A stretch of 64,000 bases of DNA from Aquisalimonas sp. 2447 (GTDB taxonomy: Bacteria; Pseudomonadota; Gammaproteobacteria; Nitrococcales; Aquisalimonadaceae): positions 3,130,501 to 3,194,500 of the forward strand of contig NZ_CP050695.1 in the NCBI RefSeq assembly GCF_012044895.1. The letters are read 5' to 3'. The position numbers were made by a program, and so were the translations under genes. Position 1 is the first letter of the stretch, and each line of letters begins with the position of its first letter. The notes under the pieces were generated by a model that was not told where the DNA came from, ran no database searches, and saw only the letters and a list, made by a program, of their open reading frames with translations. Of this stretch, positions 28,081 to 36,050 are shown in pieces.

Positions 28081-28109
28081 AGATGGGGACGGTTGGCCAG
28101 AAAGGAAAG
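28081..28109 (-). promoter_or_regulatory. Candidate sigma-32 heat-shock promoter of clpB
   Basis: On the minus strand, CCCCATCT (28088-28081) matches the sigma-32 -10 element CCCCATNT at every defined base. Fourteen nt upstream, CTTTCCT (28109-28103) is a poor match to the -35 CTTGAAA. The position, about 45 nt before the clpB start, fits the known heat-shock control of clpB. Confidence 0.55.
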
Positions 28110-28160
28110 GTTCTCGAACGAGATGTTCAGCGAAGCCGGAGCCGCTAAAGGGTGGCACAG

Positions 28161-28270
28161 GCTCCGGGCGGGTGGTCCGCTCACGGACCGTCTCCAGCCA
28201 TGGACGGCTGGAGACGAGCTTACAGGGATGTACTTGCAGCGTGTCCGTGAGCGGACCACCCGCTCGGAGC
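28161..28270. repeat. Large palindromic three-hairpin element, copy 1
   Basis: Outer arms 28161-28188 and 28243-28270 pair over 28 bp with one mismatch. Inside are CGTCTCCAGCC / GGCTGGAGACG (11 bp, perfect) and a short hairpin TACA-GGGA-TGTA. Related elements lie at 30289, 32627 and 34121. It sits 45 bp past the nitroreductase stop and upstream of clpB. Confidence 0.85.
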
Positions 28271-28315
28271 CCCCGGACGAAGACTCAAAGACTCATCAGC
28301 GACAGAACCCGTCTA

Positions 28316-28981
28316 CTACCGCACGAACGTCACCGCATCGGCGATCCCGGCGCGATCGGTGCGATACCGGTTCACCGGATCCCGCTCGTCGGCGTAACCG
28401 AAGGAGCACCCGAACAGCAGATGGCGATCCGCCGGCACGTCCAGGTGTTCCCGCAACAGATCCGGATAGGCCGCCAGCGACGCCTGCGCCACCGAGTGCA
28501 CGCCCTGATCCAGGGCAGCCAGCATGAACGCCTGAATGTACAGCCCGCAGTCCACGCCGCCGTAGAAACCCAGGCTTTCATGACAGAACACCAGCAACGC
28601 ATGCGGCGCACCAAACAGCTGGTAGTTGCGCAGCATCTGCCGCTGTCGCGCCTCGCGATCCTCCCTGGCAATCTCCAGGGCATTGTAAAGCGCCGCCCCG
28701 CACTCCTTGCGCCGCGTGTCGTGAACGCCCACGTACTCCCGGGGGAAGGGCCGATCCGGGTGCGGCTCCCCGCCGCCGGCCGCATGCGCATGGAGCTTCT
28801 GCCGCAACGCATCGGTGGCTTCCGGGGTCTCCGTGACACAGACCTCCCAGGGCTGGGTGTTGCACCAGGACGGCGTCTTCTGAGCCACATCCAGAATGTG
28901 CCGGATAATCCCCGGTGGCACCGGATCCTTGAGGAAGGCGCGGGCGCTGTAGCGCTGCCGCATGAGGTTCTCGAAATTCAT
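28316..28981 (-). CDS. Nitroreductase family FMN oxidoreductase (PnbA/NfnB-like)
   Basis: A 221-residue nitroreductase-fold protein. RQRYSARAF near the N-terminus and APSWCNTQPW-like KTPSWCNTQPWEVCV are the FMN-binding signature; GGVDCGLYIQAFMLAALDQGVHSVAQ is the core helix and CSFGYADERDPVNRYRTDR the C-terminal FMN loop. These homodimers reduce nitroaromatics, quinones or enones with NAD(P)H; the substrate is unknown. The ATG at 28981 has AGGAGTG upstream. It is divergent from the acyl-CoA dehydrogenase gene. Confidence 0.9.
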   Translation of the reverse strand: MNFENLMRQRYSARAFLKDPVPPGIIRHILDVAQKTPSWCNTQPWEVCVTETPEATDALRQKLHAHAAGGGEPHPDRPFPREYVGVHDTRRKECGAALYNALEIAREDREARQRQMLRNYQLFGAPHALLVFCHESLGFYGGVDCGLYIQAFMLAALDQGVHSVAQASLAAYPDLLREHLDVPADRHLLFGCSFGYADERDPVNRYRTDRAGIADAVTFVR

Positions 28982-29062
28982 GCAACACTCCTTTGCCGGG
29001 CGGATGCCCAGTGCGTCTGTACCGTTCGACGCGGCGCCCCGGCCGGGGTACCCTCATCGCAC

Positions 29063-29076
29063 ATAACGGTCGTTAT
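29063..29076. promoter_or_regulatory. Palindromic operator candidate ATAACG-GT-CGTTAT
   Basis: A perfect 6-bp inverted repeat 18 nt before the acyl-CoA dehydrogenase start, between divergent promoters. The half-site CGTTATTT recurs at 31288-31295, upstream of the SDR gene in the same acyl-CoA cluster. TetR-family fatty-acid regulators use palindromes of this kind, but no regulator gene is in the window. Confidence 0.4.
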
Positions 29077-29094
29077 TTCTGGAGGAGGAGCACC

Positions 29095-30234
29095 ATGCTG
29101 GATGCCAGTGAAGTTGAGCTGTTCCGGGACACCGTCGGTCGCTTTCTCGACAACGAGGTGGCGCCGCACTACGAGGCCTGGGAACACGAGAAGCTTTTCC
29201 CGCGGGAGTTGTGGAACCGGCTCGGCGAGAACGGGTTCCTCTGCGTCGATGTTCCCGAGGAGTACGGCGGTTTCGGAGGCGACTTCGCCCTTTCCGCGGT
29301 GGTGGTCGAGGAGGTCGCCCGCCGGGGCTATGGCGCACTGGCGACCAACCTGTCGGTCCATTCGGACATTGTCGCCCCCTATGTGCTGCACCTGGGCACG
29401 GAGGAGCAGAAACAGACCTGGCTGCCGCGCATGGTCACCGGTGAGGCGGTGGGGTCCATCGGCATGACGGAGCCCGGCGCCGGTTCGGACCTGCAGGGCA
29501 TGAAGACCCGCGCCGAGCGCGACGGTGACGCTTTCGTGCTCAACGGGCAGAAGACGTTCATCACCAACGGTTACCATGCGGATCTCCACATCGTCTCGGC
29601 GAAGACGGATCCCAAGGCGGGCGCGAAAGGGGTGACGCTGTTCACCGTGGATACGTCCCTGCCCGGCTTCGACAGGGGACGCAAGCTGGACAAGATCGGC
29701 CAGCACGGTTCGGATACGGCGGAGCTGTTCTTCTCGGATCTGCGCGTGGGCGCGGACCAGGTGCTGGGCGGCGAGGGCAAGGGGTTTGCCAATCTGATGA
29801 ACGAGCTGCCGCGGGAGCGGTTGATCCTGGGTATCGGCGCCATCGCCGCCTGCGAGGGCATGCTGGAGCGCACGATCCAGTACGTGCAGGAGCGCAAGGC
29901 CTTCGGCCAGGCCATCGGCAGCATGCAGAACACGCGCTTTGCGCTGGCGGATCTGAAGGCCCAGATCGAGGTGAACAAGGCGTTCATTCGCCAGTGCACG
30001 GCGGAATACAACAAGGGTGAACTCACCACGACCAATGCCTCCGTTGCCAAGCTCACGACCACTGATCTGCAGTTCAAGGTGGCGGATCAGTGTCTGCAGT
30101 TGTTCGGCGGGTACGGCTACATGCGCGAGTATCCGATCTCCCGTGACTTCGTGGATGCGCGGGTGCAGCGCATCTACGGTGGCAGCAACGAGATCATGAA
30201 AGAGCTCATTGCGCGTTCGATTCTCGGGCGCTAA
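29095..30234 (+). CDS. Acyl-CoA dehydrogenase, LCAD-like
   Basis: A 379-residue flavoenzyme that introduces the first double bond of beta-oxidation. MTEPGAGSDLQGMKTRAE binds FAD and substrate. The catalytic base is not at the MCAD position: the C-terminus reads IYGGSNEIMKELIAR, with Gly where MCAD has Glu. Instead Glu254 in AACEGMLERT corresponds to the base of long-chain (ACADL) and isovaleryl-CoA dehydrogenases. The whole C-terminal half resembles ACADL, an enzyme that also handles methyl-branched acyl-CoAs. The ATG at 29095 follows GGAGGAGGAG. With the racemase and SDR nearby, a branched-chain substrate is likely but not shown. Confidence 0.9.
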   Translation: MLDASEVELFRDTVGRFLDNEVAPHYEAWEHEKLFPRELWNRLGENGFLCVDVPEEYGGFGGDFALSAVVVEEVARRGYGALATNLSVHSDIVAPYVLHLGTEEQKQTWLPRMVTGEAVGSIGMTEPGAGSDLQGMKTRAERDGDAFVLNGQKTFITNGYHADLHIVSAKTDPKAGAKGVTLFTVDTSLPGFDRGRKLDKIGQHGSDTAELFFSDLRVGADQVLGGEGKGFANLMNELPRERLILGIGAIAACEGMLERTIQYVQERKAFGQAIGSMQNTRFALADLKAQIEVNKAFIRQCTAEYNKGELTTTNASVAKLTTTDLQFKVADQCLQLFGGYGYMREYPISRDFVDARVQRIYGGSNEIMKELIARSILGR

Positions 30235-30288
30235 TGCACCCTTCCCCGGTGCCGGTCCCTCGAACGGCCTTTCCGGCATTCGTCCGGG

Positions 30289-30402
30289 GGCGGGAAATCG
30301 GGTACGCCGGTCATGGACACGCCGCAAGTACATCCATGTAGGCTCGTCTCCAGCCGTCCATGGCTGGAGACGGTCCATGACCGGCGCACCCGATCCCCCG
30401 CC
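30289..30402. repeat. Large palindromic three-hairpin element, copy 2 (inverted orientation)
   Basis: Outer arms 30289-30318 and 30373-30402 pair over 30 bp with about 3 mismatches. Inner parts read on the minus strand: CGTCTCCAGCC / GGCTGGAGACG and TACAT-GG-ATGTA. It lies between the convergent acyl-CoA dehydrogenase and SDR genes; no coding sequence was seen in this 267-bp gap. Confidence 0.85.
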
Positions 30403-30501
30403 TGTGCCTCATTCACGGGTGCACCCGAAACTCCGCCTTCCCCGCCGTCAGCCCCGGGCCGTCCCGATGTGGCGCCGGGGCTGTTCACTTGAATCGCTCC
30501 A

Positions 30502-31269
30502 CTACTTCGGCTGCATGCGGATGGCGCCGTCCAGGCGGATGCATTCGCCGTTGAGCATGGTGTTGCCGACGATGGCCTCCACCAGCTGCGCATACTCCGC
30601 GGGACGGCCCAGGCGCGGCGGGAACGGCACGCTGGCGCCCAGGGAGTCCTGCACGTCCTGGGGGAGGCCAAGCAGCATGGGCGTCTCGAACAGGCCGGGA
30701 GCGATGGTCATGACACGGATGCCGTGCCTCGCGAATTCCCGGGCGATGGGCAGGGTCATGCCCACCACGCCGGCCTTGGAGGCGGAGTAGGCGGCCTGGC
30801 CGATCTGGCCGTCGAAGGCGGCCACTGAGGCAGTGTTGATGATGACGCCCCGCTCGCCTTCCCTGTCCGGGTTGTTCTGGGTCATGGCCTGGGCGGCCAG
30901 GCGGGTCATGTTGAAGGTGCCCACCAGGTTGATCTGGACCACCTTGTTGAAGCGCTCCAGGTCGTGGGGCCCTTCCTTGCCCAGGGTCTTCTCCGGGGTG
31001 CCGACGCCGGCACAGTTCACCAGGCCGTGCACGGCACCGAAGGTTTCGTGGGCGGCATCCACGGCGTGCTGGGCGTCGGACTCCCGGGTAACGTCACAGC
31101 GCACGCTGTGCACGGCCCCGCTGAACTCGTGGGCGAGCTTGGCACCACCCTCCTCGTTCATGTCGGCGACCACCACCCGGGCACCGCCTTCCACCAGCCG
31201 CCGGGTGGTGGCTTCGCCCAGCCCGGAGGCGCCACCGGTGACAATGAATACGCGTTCGTCGATCTGCAT
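30502..31269 (-). CDS. SDR family 3-hydroxyacyl-CoA dehydrogenase (HSD10 / HSD17B10-like)
   Basis: A 255-residue short-chain dehydrogenase. TGGASGLG (residues 11-18) binds NAD; the catalytic set is Ser148, Tyr161 and Lys165 in YSASK. The opening [20 protein letters not shown], the CDV strand and the C-terminal [18 protein letters not shown] closely resemble mitochondrial HSD10. HSD10 oxidises 3-hydroxyacyl-CoAs and 2-methyl-3-hydroxybutyryl-CoA of the isoleucine pathway. An AGGAGGTC precedes the ATG. The gene is divergent from the racemase gene and converges on the LCAD-like gene. Confidence 0.9.
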   Translation of the reverse strand: MQIDERVFIVTGGASGLGEATTRRLVEGGARVVVADMNEEGGAKLAHEFSGAVHSVRCDVTRESDAQHAVDAAHETFGAVHGLVNCAGVGTPEKTLGKEGPHDLERFNKVVQINLVGTFNMTRLAAQAMTQNNPDREGERGVIINTASVAAFDGQIGQAAYSASKAGVVGMTLPIAREFARHGIRVMTIAPGLFETPMLLGLPQDVQDSLGASVPFPPRLGRPAEYAQLVEAIVGNTMLNGECIRLDGAIRMQPK

Positions 31270-31401
31270 GATGACCTCCTGTAACTTCGTTATTTATCGA
31301 ATGCGAGTCACTTGACCCGCGTTGAATAACACTGGAATGTTGCCTGCACGACGGCCACCGGACGCGGCCGCCAGGCAACAACCAGAAACCGGAGGAGACC
31401 T

Positions 31402-32532
31402 ATGGGCCCCCTGCAGGGAATTCGTGTCATCGAAATGGCCGGCATCGGCCCCGGCCCCTTCTGCGCCATGATGCTGGCGGACATGGGCGCCGACGTGCTG
31501 CGCGTCGACCGCAAGACCGCCAATGCACTGCCGGTGGACGACCCGGTCACCGCCCGCGGCCGCCGCTCGGTCACCGTGGACCTGAAACAGGCCGACGGCG
31601 TGGAGACCGTGCTCAAGCTGGTGGACAGCGCCGACGCCCTGATCGAGGGCTTCCGCCCCGGCGTCATGGAGCGCCTGGGCCTGGGTCCGGACACCTGTCT
31701 GGAACGCAACCCGAGTCTCGTCTACGGCCGCATGACCGGCTGGGGCCAGGACGGTCCCCTGGCCCACGCCGCCGGACATGACCTGAACTACATCGCGCTG
31801 TCCGGCGTTCTGCACAGCATCGGCCGCACCGGCCACAAGCCCACACCGCCGCTGAACCTGGTGGGCGACTACGGCGGCGGTGCGCTGATGCTGGCCTTCG
31901 GCACCGTCTGCGCCCTGCTGGAAGCGCGTCAGTCCGGCCAGGGGCAGGTGGTGGACGCCGCCATGACCGACGGCTCCGCCCTGCTCATGAGCCTGTTCCA
32001 CGGCCTCAAGGCCCAGGGCCTGTGGTCCAGCAACCGCGGCACCAACCTCCTCGACGGCGGCGCGCCCTTCTACGACACCTACACCTGCGCCGACGGCCGG
32101 TACATCAGCATCGGCGCCCTGGAACCCCAGTTCTACGCCGAGCTCCTGGAGCGCCTCGGCCTCACCGACGACCCCGACTGCGCCCGGCAGATGAACGCCA
32201 AGGCCTGGCCCGCCATGCGCGAGCGCTTCGAAACCGTGTTCGCCACCCGCACCCGCGATGAATGGTGCGAGCTGCTGGAAGGCACCGACGTCTGCTTCGC
32301 CCCGGTGCTGGACATGAACGAAGCCGCGGACCACCCCCACAACCAGGCCCGCGGCACCTTCGTCCACCACGACGGCATGACCCAGGCCGCACCGGCGCCG
32401 CGCTTCTCCCGCACCCGCCCGGAACTCACCACCGGCGCCCGCGAACCCGGCGCGGACACCGACACCGCCCTGGCGGACTGGGGCATCGACGCGGTCACCA
32501 TTAAAGAATTGCGGGACAAGGGCATCTGCTGA
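31402..32532 (+). CDS. Alpha-methylacyl-CoA racemase (CaiB/BaiF family III CoA-transferase fold)
   Basis: A 376-residue protein with the AMACR signature [22 protein letters not shown]. Catalytic His126 (GHDLNY) and Asp156 (VGDYGGGA) fall at exactly the residue numbers of the His/Asp pair in Mycobacterium tuberculosis MCR, and the length is close. The enzyme interconverts (2R)- and (2S)-2-methylacyl-CoA so that S-specific dehydrogenases can act. This points to methyl-branched acyl-CoA breakdown. GGAGGAGACC precedes the ATG. TTGACC (31312-31317), 17 bp, then GAATGT (31335-31340) is a possible promoter. Confidence 0.92.
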   Translation: MGPLQGIRVIEMAGIGPGPFCAMMLADMGADVLRVDRKTANALPVDDPVTARGRRSVTVDLKQADGVETVLKLVDSADALIEGFRPGVMERLGLGPDTCLERNPSLVYGRMTGWGQDGPLAHAAGHDLNYIALSGVLHSIGRTGHKPTPPLNLVGDYGGGALMLAFGTVCALLEARQSGQGQVVDAAMTDGSALLMSLFHGLKAQGLWSSNRGTNLLDGGAPFYDTYTCADGRYISIGALEPQFYAELLERLGLTDDPDCARQMNAKAWPAMRERFETVFATRTRDEWCELLEGTDVCFAPVLDMNEAADHPHNQARGTFVHHDGMTQAAPAPRFSRTRPELTTGAREPGADTDTALADWGIDAVTIKELRDKGIC

Positions 32533-32626
32533 TCCCGTACCATCACCAGAATCTGGACGACCGGCCAGGGACGGCCGAGAATCCTGAACTGGAGGACACG
32601 GCGGCAACCGGGGTAATCGGAGGCAA

Positions 32627-32749
32627 GGCGCGGTCAGGGGGCGGGGATGTTGGTCACGGACCGTCTGCGGCCAGGACGGCCGCAGTCGAGCGCCCATGGA
32701 TGGGTTCACAGCGTGTCCGTGACCAACATCCCCGGCCCCTGACCGCGCC
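32627..32749. repeat. Large palindromic three-hairpin element, copy 3
   Basis: Outer arms 32627-32661 and 32715-32749 pair over 35 bp with one mismatch, the longest of the four. The core 32662-32714 is identical base for base to that of copy 4 and holds CGTCTGCGGCC / GGCCGCAGTCG and CCCAT-GG-ATGGG. It lies between racemase and thiolase genes on the same strand; the 285-bp gap shows nothing else. Confidence 0.88.
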
Positions 32750-32817
32750 CCCGGACAAGCCGTAACCACTATCGAAGGGTCCGAAACAACGACGACTGAA
32801 CTGCGAGGAGTACAGCC

Positions 32818-34005
32818 ATGCAAGACGATCCCATTGTCATCGTCGGCGCCGCCCGCACCCCCATGGGTGGCCTCATGGGCGACGTCGCCAACCTGAGCGC
32901 CACCGAACTGGGCAGCTACAGCATCAGCGCCGCCCTGGAACGTGCCGGCGTCCCCGCCGACGACGTCAACGAAGTCTTCATGGGCAACGTCCTGCCCGCC
33001 GGCCTCGGCCAGGCCCCGGCCCGGCAGGCCGCCATGGGCGCCGGCCTGCCCAAGTCCGTGCCCTGCAACACCATCAGCAAAGTGTGCGGCTCCGGCATGC
33101 GCGCCACCATGTTCGCCCACGACGTGCTCGCCCTGAGACGCGGCCGCATCACCGTCGCCGGCGGCATGGAAAGCATGTCCCGGGCACCGTACCTGCTGGA
33201 GAAAGCCCGCGGCGGCTACCGCCTCGGGCATGGCAAACTCACCGACCACATGTTCTTCGACGGCCTCGAGGACGCCTACGAAAAGGGCGAACTCATGGGC
33301 AAGTTCGCCGAACGCTGCGCCAGCCACTTCCAGTTCAGCCGCGAGGCCCAGGACGACTTCGCCGAAGCCTCCCTGCGCCGTGCCCGCCAGGCCGCCGACG
33401 ACGGCACCTTCGACGCCGAGATTGCGCCCATCACCATCAAGGAGCGCAAGGGCGAGCGCACCGTCAGCCGCGACGAACAGCCCTGGAACGCCGATCCCGA
33501 CAAACTGCGGACCCTCAAGCCCGCATTCGATCCCCAGGGCACCGTCACCGCCGCCAACGCCAGCTCCATCTCCGACGGCGCCGCCGCGCTGGTGCTCATG
33601 CCACTGAGCGAAGCCGAGAAGCGCGGCCTGACCCCGCTGGCGGCTATCCGCGGCCAGGCCAGCCACGCCCGCGAGCCGCAGTGGTTCACCACCGCCCCCG
33701 TGGGCGCCACGCAGAATCTGCTGGAACAGGTGGGCTGGTCCGCCGGCGAGGTGGACCTCTACGAGATCAACGAAGCCTTCGCCGTGGTGGTCATGGCCGC
33801 CATGAAAGAGCTGGGCCTTCCCCACGACAAGGTCAACGTCCACGGCGGCGCCTGCGCCCTGGGGCACCCCATCGGCGCCTCCGGGGCGCGGATCATCGTG
33901 ACCCTGCTGAATGCGCTGCAGAGACACGACCTGAAGCGGGGTGTGGCATCCATCTGCATCGGGGGTGGCGAGGCGACGGCAGTGGCTGTGGAGAGGCTGA
34001 CCTGA
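32818..34005 (+). CDS. Acetyl-CoA C-acyltransferase (thiolase)
   Basis: A 395-residue thiolase. The acylated nucleophile is Cys90 (SKVCGSGMRA), His350 lies in GHPIGASGAR, and the second catalytic Cys380 in SICIGGGEATA; NEAFAV provides the Asn-water site. It cleaves 3-ketoacyl-CoA to acetyl-CoA plus a shortened acyl-CoA, or runs in reverse. By context it probably cleaves 2-methylacetoacetyl-CoA or a methyl-branched homologue, but acetoacetyl-CoA thiolase activity is equally possible. GAGGAG precedes the ATG. Confidence 0.93.
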   Translation: MQDDPIVIVGAARTPMGGLMGDVANLSATELGSYSISAALERAGVPADDVNEVFMGNVLPAGLGQAPARQAAMGAGLPKSVPCNTISKVCGSGMRATMFAHDVLALRRGRITVAGGMESMSRAPYLLEKARGGYRLGHGKLTDHMFFDGLEDAYEKGELMGKFAERCASHFQFSREAQDDFAEASLRRARQAADDGTFDAEIAPITIKERKGERTVSRDEQPWNADPDKLRTLKPAFDPQGTVTAANASSISDGAAALVLMPLSEAEKRGLTPLAAIRGQASHAREPQWFTTAPVGATQNLLEQVGWSAGEVDLYEINEAFAVVVMAAMKELGLPHDKVNVHGGACALGHPIGASGARIIVTLLNALQRHDLKRGVASICIGGGEATAVAVERLT

Positions 34006-34020
34006 CCTGAAGTTGCCTTG

Positions 34021-34054
34021 AGGAGCGGCGCGGGTCGCGGCTCGCGCCGCTCCT
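34021..34054. repeat. REP-type hairpin
   Basis: AGGAGCGGCGCG (34021-34032) pairs perfectly with CGCGCCGCTCCT (34043-34054), loop GGTCGCGGCT, 15 bp past the thiolase stop. It belongs to the same REP family as 4234-4314 and 11213-11320 and may end the thiolase transcript. Confidence 0.75.
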
Positions 34055-34120
34055 ACAACGCGATGGTGAGGAGCGATCATGGAGCTTGGCACCGCACTCC
34101 ATGGATGCCGTGCAGGCACG

Positions 34121-34219
34121 CGCCGGGTGGTTCGGTCACGGACCGTCTGCGGCCAGGACGGCCGCAGTCGAGCGCCCATGGATGGGTTCACAGCGTGTCC
34201 GTGACCGAACCACCCGGCG
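34121..34219. repeat. Large palindromic three-hairpin element, copy 4
   Basis: Outer arms 34121-34143 and 34197-34219 pair over 23 bp without mismatch. The 53-bp core (34144-34196) is identical to copy 3, yet the arms differ from copy 3 beyond the last 9 bases. It lies between the convergent thiolase and crotonase genes. Confidence 0.88.
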
Positions 34220-34290
34220 TGGGCCGCCCCGGATAACCGGGAAAGGCCCTGGCGGTGAGGATGCCTGTACCCGTCGGTTGCCATGCCCGC

Positions 34291-35097
34291 TCAAAGGTCT
34301 CCGAAGTCGCCGTGGCGACCATGGCCGGAGGCGAAGCGGCTGGCGCCGGCAACGCCTTCCTCGCGCAACGCGCGCAGCCCCCGCTGGTATTCGCCGCGCA
34401 GGGACTCCGCCAGCGGCTGACCATGCTGGGCATAGGCCGACGCCCGGTCCATGCGCATGCACAGCTGCGGGAAACGGGTCAGTTCCCGGGCCAGCTCCTC
34501 GGCCGCGGCGCGGGCCTCGCCGTCCGGCACCACGCGGTTGCACAGCCCCATGGCGTGGGCCTCGTCGGCCGCCACCGTGCGTCCGGTGAGTATCAGATCC
34601 AGGGCGCGCCCCAGGCCGATGATCTGCGGCAGACGGACCGTGCCGCCGTCGATCAGGGGGACACCCCAGCGCCGGCAGTACACGCCGAACTTCGCGCTCG
34701 CCTCCATCACCCGCAGATCGCACCACAGCGCCAGCTCCATGCCGCCGGCCACGGCATGCCCGGAGACGGCGGCGATCACCGGTTTGGTGAGTAGCAGCCG
34801 GGACGGCCCCATGGGCGCCGGCGACTGCGTCACCCCGTCCGGGTCGGCCGGCGGATCCAGTTCACCCAGGTAGCTTTCCAGATCACCGGACGACACCGCC
34901 TTGAGATCCGCCCCGGCGCAGAATGTGCCGTGGTCGCCGCAGAACACGGCGACGCTGGCGTCGTCGTCCGCCTCGAACTCCAGGAACGCCCGGTGCAGCG
35001 CCCGGGCCGTGTCCGGGTCCACCGCGTTGCGGGCGTGCTGACGATCCAGGATCACCGTGGTGACGGCACCATCCTTCTCCACCCGGATCCCGCTCAT
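34291..35097 (-). CDS. Crotonase-family enoyl-CoA hydratase-like protein
   Basis: A 268-residue crotonase-fold protein. The oxyanion-hole segments are FCAGADLKAV and HAVAGGMELAL. The first hydratase glutamate is kept (Glu121), but the second is replaced: the usual QPE...G is here VYCRRWGVPL. That pattern is common in crotonases of other activity (isomerase, hydrolase, dehalogenase types) and in poorly characterised hydratases, so true hydratase activity is doubtful. The start ATG overlaps the stop of the 3-hydroxyisobutyrate dehydrogenase gene (ATGA), which fixes it as the last gene of the valine-type operon. Confidence 0.85.
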   Translation of the reverse strand: MSGIRVEKDGAVTTVILDRQHARNAVDPDTARALHRAFLEFEADDDASVAVFCGDHGTFCAGADLKAVSSGDLESYLGELDPPADPDGVTQSPAPMGPSRLLLTKPVIAAVSGHAVAGGMELALWCDLRVMEASAKFGVYCRRWGVPLIDGGTVRLPQIIGLGRALDLILTGRTVAADEAHAMGLCNRVVPDGEARAAAEELARELTRFPQLCMRMDRASAYAQHGQPLAESLRGEYQRGLRALREEGVAGASRFASGHGRHGDFGDL

Positions 35098-35999
35098 TGC
35101 GACGACGACCCCCCGCCGTGCTGCAGGAACTCGATGACACTGGAGAAGTCCTTGCCGCCGTTGCCGGCGGCGGCGTGCAGCGCGTAGATGTTACGGGCGG
35201 TGGATCCCAGCGGCGTGGCCTTGCCGTCCTTCAGTGCGGCATCCATGGCCAGCCCCAGATCCTTGAGCATAAGCGCCGTGCCGAAGCCACCGGTGTAGCC
35301 GCGGGAGGCCGGTGTGCCGTCCATGACCCCGGGGTAGGGATTGTAGACGTTCAGCACCCAGTTGCCGCCGGAGGCCTGCTGCATGATGTCCGACAGGGCC
35401 TTGGGATCCAGCCCCTCGGCCACGCCCAGGTTGATGGCCTCGGACGTGCCGATCATGCTGATGGCGAGCAGCATGTTGTTGCACATCTTCGCCACCTGGC
35501 CGGCGCCGGCGGGGCCGGCGTGGAACACCGCCCTGCCCATGACGTCGAGCACCGGGCGGGCCTGCTCCACGGGGCCGGTTTCACCGCCCACCATGAACAC
35601 CAGCTTGCCCGCCTCGGCGCCAGCGACGCCGCCCGAGACGGGGGCATCGATCATGGGACAGCCGGTATTCTCGGCCTCGGCTGCCACCGCGCGGGCGGTG
35701 TCGGCATCAATGGTGCTGCAGTCGATGAGCAGCGTGCCCTTGGCCACCTTGTCCAGCAGGCCGCCCTCGCCCAGATACAGCTCACGCACGTGCCGGCCCG
35801 CAGGCAGCATGGTGATGACCATGTCAACGCCGTCCGCCGCCTCGCCCGGGCCGGCACAGGCGGTGGCACCGGCGTCCACAAGACGCTGCACCGCCTCCTG
35901 CGAGAGGTCGAACACCCGCAGCGCGTGGCCGGCGCTGACCAGGTTGCTGGCCATGGGGCCGCCCATGTTCCCCAGTCCGATGAATCCGATGCTCGCCAT
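35094..35999 (-). CDS. mmsB: 3-hydroxyisobutyrate dehydrogenase
   Basis: A 301-residue beta-hydroxyacid dehydrogenase. GFIGLGNMGGPMA binds NAD, DAPVSGGVAGA is the substrate loop, and Lys171 in GQVAKMCNN is the catalytic lysine. It oxidises (S)-3-hydroxyisobutyrate to methylmalonate semialdehyde in valine degradation, the step just before MmsA. The upstream genes on this strand supply its substrate. GGAGGAGAACGCC precedes the ATG. Confidence 0.94.
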   Translation of the reverse strand: MASIGFIGLGNMGGPMASNLVSAGHALRVFDLSQEAVQRLVDAGATACAGPGEAADGVDMVITMLPAGRHVRELYLGEGGLLDKVAKGTLLIDCSTIDADTARAVAAEAENTGCPMIDAPVSGGVAGAEAGKLVFMVGGETGPVEQARPVLDVMGRAVFHAGPAGAGQVAKMCNNMLLAISMIGTSEAINLGVAEGLDPKALSDIMQQASGGNWVLNVYNPYPGVMDGTPASRGYTGGFGTALMLKDLGLAMDAALKDGKATPLGSTARNIYALHAAAGNGGKDFSSVIEFLQHGGGSSSQ

Positions 36000-36050
36000 G
36001 GCGTTCTCCTCCAGGCTCTGAGTCGACGGGGCATCCGCCCCGCGCGGGTG

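Noticed and set aside
28161..28270. Short overlapping ORFs within the palindromic elements as real small proteins
   Set aside because: Each element yields similar-looking peptides on both strands only because the DNA is palindromic and repeated; none has a good ribosome site.
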